DNA of 10,594 bases. Source: Actinomycetota bacterium (lineage in GTDB: Bacteria > Actinomycetota > Humimicrobiia > Humimicrobiales > Humimicrobiaceae). Positions 1 to 6,818 of this stretch are shown here, one piece after another (position 1 is the first letter of the stretch; every line of letters begins with the position of its first letter). Under the pieces are notes generated by a model that had not been told where the DNA came from, did not search any database, and saw only the letters and a list, made by a program, of their open reading frames with translations. The translations under genes were made by a program, and so were the position numbers. Location: positions 1 through 10,594 of the forward strand of contig PWYO01000293.1 of assembly GCA_003567835.1 (NCBI GenBank), given 5' to 3'.

Positions 1-561
1 AGCCAGCTCATTGCGGTTTAAATTCAAAACAATGCTTTTGGACTGACTGTGCCTGTATTGCTCGTATAGGTAAGTGCTGACTTTTGCTCTTATTCCTTTT
101 ATAGAAAGGTATTCTACTTTCTTGTTCAGCATTAATGCTTTCTGGCTGAGCAATTTTAAAAAATTTTCAACCAGGGATCTGTGCCAGGGGCACAGTTTGG
201 GGCATTCTCCTATTATCCGGGCCTTGGGAATAAGCAATATTTTACAGGATTTTAAGGCCTGGACAGAATTTGGCCATTGGGCCAAATGGGAGAAGGCTAT
301 CATTTCTCCAAAAACCTCACTTTTTCTTAGGGTGTTTATCACTACCCGGTCCCCATTAGGCTTTTCACTAAATACTCCTGCCAGGCCATAAAGGACAATG
401 CCAACGCTGGTAAAGGAATCCCCGGATATGAATATATAATCATTTCTTTTGTAGCTCTGTACCCTGGGATTTAAACATTTAAGCATAGCCGAAATAGCTT
501 CCTGGTCCAGGCCTGCAAAAAGAACTGATTCTGAAATTGTGCTATGGTATCTCTCCAGCAT
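1..561 (-). CDS. Crp/Fnr-family transcriptional regulator (HcpR-like), C-terminus cut by window edge
   Basis: This is the first 187 codons of a cAMP-receptor/FNR-type regulator; the reading frame is open to the window edge. Residues about 12-110 form the cyclic-nucleotide-binding-type beta barrel (for example FISGDSF at 45-51 and GEMIAF at 85-90). Residues about 115-155 form the dimerisation helix (KALMLNKKVEYLSIK). The helix-turn-helix has just begun at LNRNELA when the sequence stops. ATG at 561 is chosen because MLERYH with the following residues matches how such proteins begin; the ribosome site is weak. Cysteines at 29, 106, 120 and 124, including CPKLC at 120-124, could bind a redox or Fe-S ligand, but that is inference. 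It is divergent from hcp across about 110 bp containing a perfect palindrome. By family knowledge, such regulators (HcpR group) activate hcp in response to NO or nitrite. Assignment to Crp/Fnr is secure; HcpR orthology is likely but not proven. Confidence 0.9.
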   Translation of the reverse strand, partial: MLERYHSTISESVLFAGLDQEAISAMLKCLNPRVQSYKRNDYIFISGDSFTSVGIVLYGLAGVFSEKPNGDRVVINTLRKSEVFGEMIAFSHLAQWPNSVQALKSCKILLIPKARIIGECPKLCPWHRSLVENFLKLLSQKALMLNKKVEYLSIKGIRAKVSTYLYEQYRHSQSKSIVLNLNRNELA

Positions 562-584
562 TATAACACCAATTTATTCAATTA

Positions 585-600
585 TGTATCCATAGATACA
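585..600. promoter_or_regulatory. Perfect 6-4-6 palindrome, likely Crp/Fnr (HcpR-like) operator
   Basis: TGTATC-CATA-GATACA has two perfect 6-bp arms separated by 4 bp. This is the spacing used by FNR/HcpR-type dimers (arms with N4 between). It lies in the divergent region between the regulator and hcp. Its centre (592.5) is 41.5 bp upstream of position 634, the start point predicted from the hcp -10 box, which is the class II activator position. It also lies just downstream of a possible promoter for the regulator, so autorepression is possible. Confidence 0.72.
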
Positions 601-614
601 GCTATTGGGACAGA

Positions 615-643
615 ATTATATTATAATCGTGGTACTATTAAAA
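615..643 (-). promoter_or_regulatory. Possible promoter of the Crp/Fnr regulator
   Basis: On the minus strand, TTTTAA (643-638) is followed after 17 bp by TATAAT (620-615). The -35 match is poor and the region is A+T-rich, so this may be chance. If real, transcription starts near 608 and the palindrome at 585-600 lies just downstream, where a bound regulator would block its own transcription. Confidence 0.3.
622..627 (+). promoter_or_regulatory. -10 box of hcp promoter
   Basis: A perfect TATAAT sits 45 bp upstream of the hcp start codon. No good TTGACA-like -35 element is found 16-18 bp upstream, as expected for an activator-dependent promoter. The palindrome at 585-600 occupies the zone around the -35 region. 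The predicted transcription start is about 634, giving a leader of roughly 38 nt. Confidence 0.6.
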
Positions 644-661
644 GGACTATAAGTAAAAAAT

Positions 662-666
662 GGAGG
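662..666 (+). promoter_or_regulatory. Ribosome binding site of hcp, decides the start
   Basis: GGAGG lies 5 nt before ATG at 672. An in-frame ATG at 660 overlaps this Shine-Dalgarno and has none of its own, so 672 is the start. Confidence 0.85.
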
Positions 667-671
667 AATAC

Positions 672-2237
672 ATGGATAAAATGTTCTGTTTTCAATGTGA
701 GCAAACTGCAGGCGGAAAGGGATGTGTAAAAACCGGTGTATGCGGTAAAAAACCGGAAGCGTCTAACGAGCAGGATGAACTGACCTGTGCCCTGATAGGT
801 CTGGCCAGGGCTGCTCACGGAAAAGATATCCCCCGGGCAGCGGATGAACTTATGTTTCAGGGTCTGTTTGCTACTGTAACCAATGTAAATTTTGACCCGG
901 AACGAATCAGACAGTTAACCGGCAAGATCAATGAGCAAACGCAAAAGTTAGGTGGAAGTAAAGTTTTCCCAGCCCAAAAGTTATGGTCGGGAGATCCGGA
1001 TACAGTATCATTGAGGTCAACGCTTCTGCTGGGGTTAAGAGGTATGGGTGCCTATGCCTGGCATGCATATGTTTTAGGAAAATATGATGAGGAGGTCACC
1101 CGGTGTGCCTATAAAGGCATGAAGGCACTGGGGGAAGAACATACTGTTGAACAGTGGCTGGACTTATTAATGGAGTTTGGCCAGATAAATTTAAGATGTA
1201 TGGCATTATTAGACCAGGCTAATATTTCTGCTTACGGAGATCCGGTTCCGGTAGAAGTAACCACTCATATACAAAAAGGCCCGTTTATAGTTATAACTGG
1301 CCATGACCTTCTGGATCTAAAACAGCTGCTGGAACAGACTGAGGGAAAAGGCATAAATATCTATACCCACGGGGAGATGCTGCCGGCTCATGGTTATCCG
1401 GAATTAAAGCATTATAACCACCTGAAGGGTAATTTTGGAACTGCCTGGCAGAACCAGCAGAAAGAATTCGATAATATACCGGCACCTATATTGTTTACCA
1501 CTAACTGTCTCATGCCTCCAAAAAAGAGTTATGCGGACCGGGTATTCACTACTTGCGTGGTGGGCTATCCCCAGATAAAACACATACCTGATTCTCCTGG
1601 GGGCGAGAAGGATTTTTCTCCTATTATCAAAAAAGCTATAGAACTGAGAGGGTATAAGGAGGAGAAACAATTTAAGGGAATAAACGGCGGCTCCAAACTA
1701 TTGACCGGATTTGCCCGAAAAACGGTTTTAAGTTCAGCAGACAAGGTAGTAGAAGCAGTGAAATCCGGGGCTATCAGTCATTTCTTTCTGGTTGGCGGGT
1801 GTGACGGAGCTAAACCGGGAAGAAATTATTATACCGAGTTTGTAAAACAAACTCCCCGGGATTCATTAATATTAACTCTGGCCTGTGGAAAATATAGATT
1901 CAATGATCTGGATTTGGGAAAGATCGGAGATTTTCCCAGAATAATGGATATGGGACAATGTAATGATGCCTATTCAGCCATAAAAGTAGCCACTGCCTTA
2001 GCTGAAGCTTTTGATTGTAATGTAAATGAGTTACCATTAACTCTGGTGCTTTCATGGTATGAGCAAAAAGCGGTTTGCATACTGTTAACCCTTCTGGCCC
2101 TGGGTATTAAAGATATCTACCTGGGACCAACTTTACCTGCTTTTATATCGGACAATGTTTTAAGTGTCCTGGTGGATAAATTTGGTTTAAAACCTATAAG
2201 TACTCCACAGGAAGACTTGGAAACTATACTGAGTTAA
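672..2237 (+). CDS. hcp: Hybrid cluster protein (hydroxylamine reductase / NO-detoxifying Hcp)
   Basis: The 521-residue cytoplasmic Fe-S protein belongs to a family reported to reduce hydroxylamine to ammonia and, more recently, NO to N2O, protecting anaerobes from nitrosative stress. All cluster ligands are visible. The N-terminal cluster motif is C6-x2-C9-x8-C18-x5-C24, the spacing of strict-anaerobe [4Fe-4S] enzymes rather than the E. coli type. Hybrid-cluster ligands are His211 (TGHD), Glu235 (HGEMLPAHGYP), Cys279 (TTNCLMPP), Cys377 (VGGCDG, the persulfide position), Cys405 (LACGKYRF), Cys430 (GQCNDAY) and Glu464 (WYEQKA). Length is slightly below the about 550 residues of the Desulfovibrio enzyme, and the helical region between the N-terminal cluster and the first ligand is retained. 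It is a single-gene transcript: divergent regulator upstream, strong terminator downstream, and no hcr or ferredoxin partner in the window. Regulation is probably by the divergent Crp/Fnr protein through the 585-600 palindrome. Confidence 0.97.
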   Translation: MDKMFCFQCEQTAGGKGCVKTGVCGKKPEASNEQDELTCALIGLARAAHGKDIPRAADELMFQGLFATVTNVNFDPERIRQLTGKINEQTQKLGGSKVFPAQKLWSGDPDTVSLRSTLLLGLRGMGAYAWHAYVLGKYDEEVTRCAYKGMKALGEEHTVEQWLDLLMEFGQINLRCMALLDQANISAYGDPVPVEVTTHIQKGPFIVITGHDLLDLKQLLEQTEGKGINIYTHGEMLPAHGYPELKHYNHLKGNFGTAWQNQQKEFDNIPAPILFTTNCLMPPKKSYADRVFTTCVVGYPQIKHIPDSPGGEKDFSPIIKKAIELRGYKEEKQFKGINGGSKLLTGFARKTVLSSADKVVEAVKSGAISHFFLVGGCDGAKPGRNYYTEFVKQTPRDSLILTLACGKYRFNDLDLGKIGDFPRIMDMGQCNDAYSAIKVATALAEAFDCNVNELPLTLVLSWYEQKAVCILLTLLALGIKDIYLGPTLPAFISDNVLSVLVDKFGLKPISTPQEDLETILS

Positions 2238-2254
2238 TTCTGATTATAACATTG

Positions 2255-2289
2255 CCAGGCAGGGTGTCTTTATCCTGCCTGGTTTTTTT
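2255..2289 (+). terminator. Rho-independent terminator of hcp
   Basis: A perfect 9-bp stem (CCAGGCAGG / CCTGCCTGG) with a 10-nt loop is followed by seven T. It starts 17 bp after the hcp stop. Confidence 0.95.
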
Positions 2290-2323
2290 AAAATTTATCA
2301 TAATTTGCTGGCCCTTACATATA

Positions 2324-2524
2324 TCCTCCTGCCATGCAAAGCGTTGTATGGAATTCGGGGAGTTCCTTTATACAAGTACCCTAAAGAAAGTCCCCCACAG
2401 GCACTTTCTCCATACCAAAGATCTTAAGAAATATTTTCTCTTTAATAGAAATCTAATTAAAGACCTCTCCGGGATCTCGGGAGATCGAAAAGGAATACTA
2501 TGTAGGTACCTACAACTTCTATAG
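2324..2524 (+). pseudogene. Fragment of an IS91-type (zinc-binding / Y2) transposase
   Basis: The frame reads ISSCHAKRCMEFGEFLY, then KKVPHRHF, KYFLFNRNL and KDLSGIS. From family memory this matches the stretch just after the N-terminal zinc finger of IS91/IS801-type transposases (CPSCHAKR..EFGE....VPHRH...F.IPK.LR.YF..NR.L..DLS). There is no start, no zinc-finger beginning and no catalytic tyrosine region. Near 2480 the family would continue SWE; here two bases seem lost, and the next frame reads EIEKEYYVGTYNFYR. It is therefore a frameshifted, truncated remnant of roughly 65 codons of a protein usually 300-400 residues long. It begins about 35 bp after the hcp terminator and its stop abuts the convergent gene at 2526. 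No terminal inverted repeats were seen, which fits this family and its decay. Confidence 0.72.
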
Positions 2525-2525
2525 A

Positions 2526-2807
2526 TTATTTTCTGGTCTCCATATATATAAAAAATGATATATATGCTGCAGGGATCAGAATTAATCCAGCCCAGAAGCC
2601 GATAGTGCCAGTAGCTTCATAGCCTACCATTCCGTTAAATTCAAAACAATTGCGACAGCCATCATCACAGCATATAGGGATAAAGGTTGTTGCGATAAGA
2701 CCGGTCACCAATCCAATAATTGCACCTATTGGAAAAGATAAAAAGATCGTAATGATCAAAAAAATAATTTTATTTTTTCTTTTTAAATTACGGTAAAACT
2801 TAAACAT
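2526..2807 (-). CDS. Small two-helix membrane protein with cysteine cluster, function unknown
   Basis: This 93-residue protein has a basic N-terminus (FYRNLKRKNK), a first hydrophobic helix at about 13-43 with glycine motifs, and a loop with four cysteines at 46, 47, 51 and 54 (CCDDGCRNC). A second helix follows at about 66-88 and the tail is charged (METRK). The positive N-terminus suggests both ends are cytoplasmic and the Cys loop is outside, where it could form disulfides or bind metal; this is inference. The ribosome site upstream (AAGATCTTGAT) is weak. I do not recognise a named family. The membrane topology and paired cysteines suggest a real gene, although it sits among remnants and could itself be decaying. 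Confidence 0.6.
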   Translation of the reverse strand: MFKFYRNLKRKNKIIFLIITIFLSFPIGAIIGLVTGLIATTFIPICCDDGCRNCFEFNGMVGYEATGTIGFWAGLILIPAAYISFFIYMETRK

Positions 2808-2839
2808 ATCAAGATCTTATTTGCATAGTGTTGCATATT

Positions 2840-2995
2840 CTAAAGTTCTCTCAAATTATATGGGTACCTGAATCTCTCAGGATACCAGTCTCCAAGTCTT
2901 ACATCATCAATTGCGGGCACATCTACCCTGCATCCTCTTTTTAAGGCTTCAGGTAATAAATGGTATCCCAGAAACCCTGTTCTCCCGACAATCAT
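2840..2995 (-). pseudogene. N-terminal remnant of an NAD-dependent epimerase/dehydratase
   Basis: The 51 codons begin MIVGRTGFLGYHLLPEALKR and continue with IDDVRLGDWYPE. This is the nucleotide-binding start of an extended short-chain dehydrogenase (GxxGFLG motif), which normally runs to about 300-350 residues. The first glycine of the usual GGTGFLG is here Arg (GRTGFLG). The frame stops after NLREL and nothing resembling the catalytic YxxxK region follows, so it is a truncated remnant. It might still be translated as a short peptide, but there is no convincing ribosome site. Confidence 0.62.
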
Positions 2996-3275
2996 TATCT
3001 TTATTTAGATCTTTCCTGCATATATTATATATACAGACAATTATATAAATTGAAATCAAAATATAAATTTTTTTTTAATTGCGCCGAAAAAATCAAGTAA
3101 ATTATTTATACAATAACATTAATTTTTATCTTAACCAATGCTATTAAATTACTTATGATTATATGGACTGCTGGTTATACATGATGTTATGGTTTAAGGT
3201 TTTGTCCAACTTTTAGAGGCATGCCAGTTTCTATGTTTAAGGTAATTATTTTAAAATCGAAACATATTGTAAGAT

Positions 3276-3845
3276 TTATTTGCCCGGAAGTATTGCTTCT
3301 GAAAGGTCTCCTCCTAGTTTCCCGAGAAAAATAGAAAAAGAAGCAGCTGCAAGGCCTGCGAGTATCATTATCAAGTTAATCCAGATATGATTAAACCTGA
3401 AAATAAGAAGCAAAACAATAAGTGCTGCTGAAGAAATGAAAAATCCCATGCTTAAATAAATTTTTTTAATTAAGTTTGGTCTTTTTGCTTTTTTGAATCT
3501 AAGTATACCGTCAATTATACCTGATACCGCTCCTGCTATTACAAAAAGTGGAAGTAAAACGGATAAAACTGTGGCTGTGTTAAAAAAGATATTGCTAATT
3601 TCACCCGATAAAAAAGAACCTGCAGCAATAATTAAAACCAACAGAATTGAAGTTGCTACCGAAAAGTGGACGATTATGGGGTGTATGTGAAAATCTAGCA
3701 GCCCCCTTCTTTTTATGGAAATATTATCTTTATAGGACTCAAAATAATGACTCGAAACCCCACATGCCGGGCATTCCCTCTTCAATCTGCATGATAATAT
3801 TTTATACCCGCAAGTTTTGCAAATAAGTAAATTTCCCGAATCCAT
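3276..3845 (-). CDS. Rubredoxin-like zinc ribbon fused to a DUF2231-like membrane domain
   Basis: The 189-residue protein starts with a metal-binding knuckle pair: C9-x2-C12 (CKTC) and C25-x2-C28 (CPAC), like the rubredoxin-type ribbon of rubrerythrins, with an extra Cys19. A four-helix membrane domain follows (helices at about 60-80, 88-113, 130-150 and 155-177). It opens with DFHIHPIIVHF, the HP...VHF signature I associate with DUF2231 membrane proteins, and contains GxxSGxxDG at 105-113. His53, His55 and His60 could bind heme or metal. A redox or electron-transfer role at the membrane is plausible but is inference. ATG at 3845 is preferred; an in-frame TTG at 3854 is possible and neither has a clear ribosome site. 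It has its own promoter (3888-3916) and an operator-like palindrome, suggesting a regulated single-gene unit. Confidence 0.82.
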   Translation of the reverse strand: MDSGNLLICKTCGYKILSCRLKRECPACGVSSHYFESYKDNISIKRRGLLDFHIHPIIVHFSVATSILLVLIIAAGSFLSGEISNIFFNTATVLSVLLPLFVIAGAVSGIIDGILRFKKAKRPNLIKKIYLSMGFFISSAALIVLLLIFRFNHIWINLIMILAGLAAASFSIFLGKLGGDLSEAILPGK

Positions 3846-3869
3846 GTGATACAAATGAATAATTATATT

Positions 3870-3884
3870 TGAAGATTCTCTTCA
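3870..3884. promoter_or_regulatory. Operator-like palindrome at the start of the DUF2231 gene
   Basis: TGAAGA-TTC-TCTTCA has two perfect 6-bp arms around 3 bp. It lies immediately downstream of the -10 box and covers the predicted transcription start (about 3881), the position of a repressor site. It could also fold as a short hairpin in the leader. No regulator is adjacent. Confidence 0.42.
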
Positions 3885-3887
3885 TTT

Positions 3888-3916
3888 TTTATAATTTTAA
3901 AATTTTTATCTAACAA
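3888..3916 (-). promoter_or_regulatory. Sigma-70-type promoter of the DUF2231 gene
   Basis: On the minus strand, TTGTTA (3916-3911), a 17-bp spacer and TATAAA (3893-3888) precede the gene. The predicted start near 3881 gives a leader of about 36 nt to ATG at 3845. The region is A+T-rich, which raises the chance of a false match. Confidence 0.55.
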
Positions 3917-3928
3917 ACAATACAATTT

Positions 3929-4042
3929 ATATATTTGATTGCCTATGCCTTTTATAGTGAAGCGGTCCTGGGAAAAGCACTTGAAGGATGCTTAAGGGAG
4001 AAGGCAAATATAGCCACCAAATTCCCTGGGCCATTTTATTAA
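3929..4042 (+). pseudogene. Short remnant of an aldo/keto reductase
   Basis: The frame reads AYAFYSEAVLGKALEG, then REKANIATKFPG, and stops at TAA 4040. This matches the family's conserved segment (DTA..YG.SE..LGKAL....RE...IATK), which carries the catalytic Asp and Tyr in intact enzymes. Here that region reads IAYAFYSE: the Asp is lost and Tyr is displaced. Only about 38 of roughly 300 codons remain and there is no start codon in context, so it is a relic. Confidence 0.6.
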
Positions 4043-4144
4043 TTCATATAGTTGTAATGAGACTTGTACTAGATTATAACATAATTTATTCATCCGATAG
4101 CCCTTCAAGATCCGAAAATATTAATTATATAAATAGCGCAAATA

Positions 4145-4153
4145 TGCTATAAT
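4145..4153 (+). promoter_or_regulatory. Possible extended -10 promoter upstream of typA
   Basis: TGCTATAAT combines a perfect -10 box with the TGn extension, which can substitute for a -35 element; none is seen. It is 184 bp before typA, so the leader would be about 175 nt. No riboswitch or terminator-like fold was recognised in that leader; a 13-codon open frame starting at 4168 is not supported by any other evidence. Other A+T-rich -10-like strings occur closer to the gene. Confidence 0.35.
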
Positions 4154-4336
4154 CACTCAGTTAAAAATGGATATAGATTTTAAGCCGGAAGGCAATAATG
4201 AAATATAATTAATTATTATTCAATTATTTTTCACTGCTTCAGTCTTCAAATCAAATTTTGCAATAAATATATCTTATTACAATTATTAGCCATGCAAAAA
4301 AATAAATATGGCATAGATTATTGAAGGTAAAAAATT

Positions 4337-6148
4337 ATGGAAATTCGTAATGTAGCGATCATCGCCCACGTTGATCATGGTAAAACCACCCTTGTTGATT
4401 CTTTTCTCCGCCAGTCAAAGACAAAATTAAATAAGGACGATGCCATTGCTGACTGCATAATGGACAGCAATGAACTTGAAAAGGAACGGGGCATAACAAT
4501 ATTTTCGAAAAATGCGTCTATAATATGGCACGGCATAAAAATAAATATTATAGACACGCCGGGCCATGTTGATTTTGGAGGAGAAGTTGAGAGAGTTTTA
4601 AAGATGGCCGAGGGTTCGTTGCTCCTGGTTGATGCCCAGGAGGGTCCTATGCCGCAGACAAGATTTGTATTAAAAAAAGCGCTTGAACTTAATCATAAAA
4701 TTATTGTAGTAATAAATAAGATAGATAAACCTAATTCAAATATAGATAAGGCATTAAATGATACTTTTGACCTTTTTATCGATCTTGGTGCAGATGATAA
4801 AACTGCAAACTTTCCTGTTGTCTATACCTCTTCAAGGATGGGGAAATCAGGTTTAAAACCTGATTTGAACCTGATGCAGGATATTACTCCATTATTTGAT
4901 GAGATCATACACTATATTCCTTCCCCTGGAGGTTGCGGGGACCTGCCTTTACAGATGCTTGTTACTTCAATAAGCTGGGATAATTACAAGGGCCGTATAG
5001 CAACATGCCGTATACATAATGGAAAGATTGTATCTGGACAGGAAGTTATGCAAATAAACCGGGAAGGAAAGAATAAAAAATGCCGGCTTACATCGCTGAT
5101 GACTTTCCAGGGGCTTGCCAGGAATGAGATCAGCCAGGCAGCAGCAGGTGAAATTGTGGCAATTGCAGGTATACCGGATATTATGATCGGTGAAACAGTG
5201 GCTGATATTGACAAACCAATAGCCCTTCCGCTTATAGAAATCGAGGAGCCTACCGTTAAAGTAAATTTTTCTGTTAATACCTCTCCTTTTGCAGGAAAGG
5301 AGGGCCAGTTTACCACTTCAAGGCAGCTCAGGGAAAGATTATATAAGGAACTTGAGAATGATGTTGCATTAATGGTTGAAGATAATCCTGAAGGCGGTTG
5401 GATCGTCTCAGGAAGAGGTGAATTCCATCTGGCTATTTTTATTGAAAGATTGCGCAGGGAGGGTTATGAGCTGCAGATTTCCCAACCACAGGTGATAACT
5501 AAGACTGTTAAGGGGAAAAGATATATACCATATGAAGAAATATTTATATCTGTTCCTGAACAGTATTCCGGTCCAGTAATACAAAAGCTGCAATGCCGTT
5601 ATGGCTTGATGAAAAAAATGGAAATAAGAGAAGGATTTACCTTTCTTGAGTTTACAATACCGACACAGGGCTTGTTCGGATACAGGCGGGATTTCATGAC
5701 TGATACGCGCGGCAGCGGGATAATGAACAGTCTTTTTTATTCTTATCTTGAGGATAAGGGGGAATGGAAAAAAAGGGAAAGGGGTTCAATGGTTGCATGC
5801 GAAAGCGGTATAACGCGTTTATATGGATTGACCAATCTGCAGGACAGGGGAGAGTTATTTTATGGAGTAGGGTCAAATGTATATAAAGGCCAGGTGGTGG
5901 GCCAGAATTCCCGTAAAGTGGATATATGGGTAAATGTATGTAAGGAAAAGCAGCTGTCAAATATGCGGTCAAAGGGTGATGGGGGCATGGAACATTTCAA
6001 TGTTCCCAGGACAATGAATCTAGATGATGCCCTTGAATATATTGATGAAAGCGAACTTGTTGAAGTAACGCCAAAATCCATACGCATCCGTAAGAGAGCA
6101 TTAAGCGAGCTTGAAGCAAAAAGGAGCAGGAAAGTTCCCAGGCACTAA
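4337..6148 (+). CDS. typA: Translational GTPase TypA/BipA
   Basis: This 603-residue ribosome-associated GTPase of the EF-G/LepA superfamily has a known role in 50S subunit assembly and in stress and cold adaptation. The G motifs are intact: G1 AHVDHGKTT (10-18, catalytic-site His14), G2 RGIT (51-54), G3 DTPGH (73-77), G4 NKID (127-130), and G5 at TSS (164-166) where many homologues have SA. Domain II spans about 198-290, domain III about 300-385, domain V about 395-480. The TypA-specific C-terminal domain then follows, including NLQDRGELFYGVG, GQVVGQNSR, LSNMRSKGDG and PKSIRIRKRALSE. The length is normal for the family (about 600-615). GAAGG at 4323-4327 is the ribosome site, 9 nt before ATG. 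It appears monocistronic: A+T-rich relic DNA lies upstream, and a pseudogene converges from downstream. No clear terminator follows it. Confidence 0.97.
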   Translation: MEIRNVAIIAHVDHGKTTLVDSFLRQSKTKLNKDDAIADCIMDSNELEKERGITIFSKNASIIWHGIKINIIDTPGHVDFGGEVERVLKMAEGSLLLVDAQEGPMPQTRFVLKKALELNHKIIVVINKIDKPNSNIDKALNDTFDLFIDLGADDKTANFPVVYTSSRMGKSGLKPDLNLMQDITPLFDEIIHYIPSPGGCGDLPLQMLVTSISWDNYKGRIATCRIHNGKIVSGQEVMQINREGKNKKCRLTSLMTFQGLARNEISQAAAGEIVAIAGIPDIMIGETVADIDKPIALPLIEIEEPTVKVNFSVNTSPFAGKEGQFTTSRQLRERLYKELENDVALMVEDNPEGGWIVSGRGEFHLAIFIERLRREGYELQISQPQVITKTVKGKRYIPYEEIFISVPEQYSGPVIQKLQCRYGLMKKMEIREGFTFLEFTIPTQGLFGYRRDFMTDTRGSGIMNSLFYSYLEDKGEWKKRERGSMVACESGITRLYGLTNLQDRGELFYGVGSNVYKGQVVGQNSRKVDIWVNVCKEKQLSNMRSKGDGGMEHFNVPRTMNLDDALEYIDESELVEVTPKSIRIRKRALSELEAKRSRKVPRH

Positions 6149-6655
6149 AGGTTCCGGCAGTCTATGCTATCAAACTCCCTATTACCTATAAAATAATAGT
6201 ATCCTTTTTCCCTGGCTGACCCTATTACCTCTGAGATCTTATTATCCTCTTTGACATAGCTCATAATAAATAATTTTTTCCAAAATTTTTAGCAATATCC
6301 AGGTAGCCAGTCGAAATCCCAATATCTATATCATTATTTTTTTCACCTTCCAGGTAATAAAGGCTTTCCCTTCTATACCGTCAATTGCAGCAAGATAATC
6401 CGGATCTTCGAGTAGGATCTCAGCATTCTGGGGTATTATTAAGAAATCAGGATTTAGAGACTTTGCGAATTTAGAAAGTCCGATGACAAATCCGATCATT
6501 CTTTCTTTCGAGCCATCCATTCCTTGCATTTCAAAGTGGGCATAGGCATCGACCAGGTCCAGATAACCTCCATTATAGCCGTTTTCTATAATTTTCCTGA
6601 GCTGGTCATATATGATTCCCTGCCATTTTTCAAACCATGAGAAACCTCATACCCA
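6145..6655 (-). pseudogene. Frameshifted remnant of a TM1410-like / GH114 glycoside hydrolase
   Basis: Read leftward, the first open segment (6637-6326) gives WFEKWQGIIYDQLRKIIENG, then GYLDLVDAY, SLNPDFLIIPQNAEILLEDP and DYLAAIDGIEGK. These are hallmark stretches of the endo-alpha-1,4-polygalactosaminidase-like (GH114, MJ1477/TM1410) barrel. The next part continues in other frames: EKNNDIDIGISTGYLDIAKN, then a stop, then YVKEDNKISEV, SAREKGYYYFIGNRE and a final stop at 6145-6147. At least two frame changes and several stops are thus needed to read about 165 codons of a family usually 250-300 residues long. The N-terminal half is missing. Its final stop shares bases with the typA stop codon on the other strand. 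Any signal peptide is lost. Clearly non-functional. Confidence 0.78.
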
Positions 6656-6818
6656 AAATTTGATTTTTGTTTTACATTTTCATGCCCAAAAAAAACAAAT
6701 ATGCTGGCTAAAATAATCCCAATCCTATACAATGATAAACAACCATCTGGGGACATTTTTCAGGGCCTATGCCGTTGCCCCATACCACTTTCTTATATGA
6801 TTGCAAAAGGGGAGAAAT

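Noticed and set aside
74..391. A 105-codon plus-strand open frame at the left end
   Set aside because: It lies opposite the Crp/Fnr gene, whose minus-strand protein is clearly homologous to known regulators; the plus-strand frame is a shadow.
660..671. Upstream in-frame ATG of hcp
   Set aside because: It overlaps the Shine-Dalgarno GGAGG that serves ATG 672 and has no ribosome site itself.
4168..4209. 13-codon open frame in the typA leader as a possible regulatory peptide
   Set aside because: No ribosome site, no codon bias for a regulatory amino acid and no attenuator hairpin were found.
4289..4312. GCCAT...ATGGC inverted repeat before typA
   Set aside because: Arms are only 5 bp with a 14-nt A+T-rich loop, within chance expectation.
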